A DNA stretch of 5,970 nt from JBHGBB01 sp041946755 (lineage in GTDB: Bacteria > UBP4 > UBA4092 > JAOAEQ01): positions 1 through 5,970 of the forward strand of contig JBHGBB010000217.1 in assembly GCA_041946755.1 (NCBI GenBank), read 5' to 3'. The first letter of the stretch is position 1. Every line of letters starts with the position of its first letter. Shown piece after piece: positions 5,953 through 5,970 of this stretch. The notes under the pieces were generated by a model. It had not been told where the DNA came from. It did no database searches and saw only the letters and a program-made list of their open reading frames with translations. The position numbers were made by a program, and so were the translations under genes.

Positions 5953-5970
5953 GTATAATACGTATTATAC
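5953..5970. repeat. 18-bp perfect palindrome at window end
   Basis: GTATAATACGTATTATAC reads the same on both strands. It contains TATAAT (5954-5959), which could be a -10 box, but I find no fitting -35 at 16-18 bp. It may continue beyond the edge. The stretch 5876-5930 before it is AT-rich and holds no gene that I can see. Confidence 0.55.

Noticed and set aside
5912..5959. Promoter at the right end using TTGATT or TATAAT
   Set aside because: No -35/-10 pair has 16-18 bp spacing; the boxes occur separately in AT-rich DNA.
1..5970. CRISPR array, tRNA, rRNA or insertion sequence
   Set aside because: No regularly spaced direct repeats, tRNA-like folds, rRNA stretches or transposase-like proteins were seen; no terminal repeats or target duplications flank the 2380 junction.

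Overview
The window looks like bacterial DNA, probably from an uncultured or poorly sampled lineage. It divides at about position 2380 into two blocks that do not appear to belong together. I cannot name the organism. The right block carries a purF closest in style to the Fe-S class (B. subtilis type) and a 'loner' pseudopilin of a kind common in metagenome-derived bacterial phyla.

Left block (1 to ~2380, all on the minus strand) is a defence-type segment. It holds the C-terminal half (end of MID plus PIWI) of a prokaryotic Argonaute with substituted catalytic positions, similar in style to the long-B pAgo group. After a 142-bp gap with its own possible promoter comes the start of a type I restriction-modification methyltransferase gene, hsdM. 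That gene runs off the left edge, and hsdS and hsdR presumably lie beyond it. Arginine in this block is mostly AGA/AGG.

Right block (~2380 to 5970, all genes on the plus strand) starts in the middle of purF (amidophosphoribosyltransferase, first step of purine synthesis). A strong sigma-70-type promoter with a palindrome at its start point follows. It drives a pseudopilin gene and, 71 bp further on, a long secreted protein built from two copies of an OB-fold pair plus Ig-like domains. A textbook intrinsic terminator closes this unit. Two abutting palindromes fill the last 40 bases. Arginine in this block is almost all CGN.

The ago gene and purF are both cut at the same point, head to head, both lacking their 5' parts. 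The purF homology starts immediately after the place where its first Fe-S cysteine should be. Together with the abrupt codon-use change, this points to an assembly or cloning chimera or, less likely, a real rearrangement or island boundary. Any story linking Argonaute to purF or the pilin unit should wait until this junction is verified. Within the left block, the inactive Argonaute next to a type I R-M operon is the biologically most interesting arrangement.
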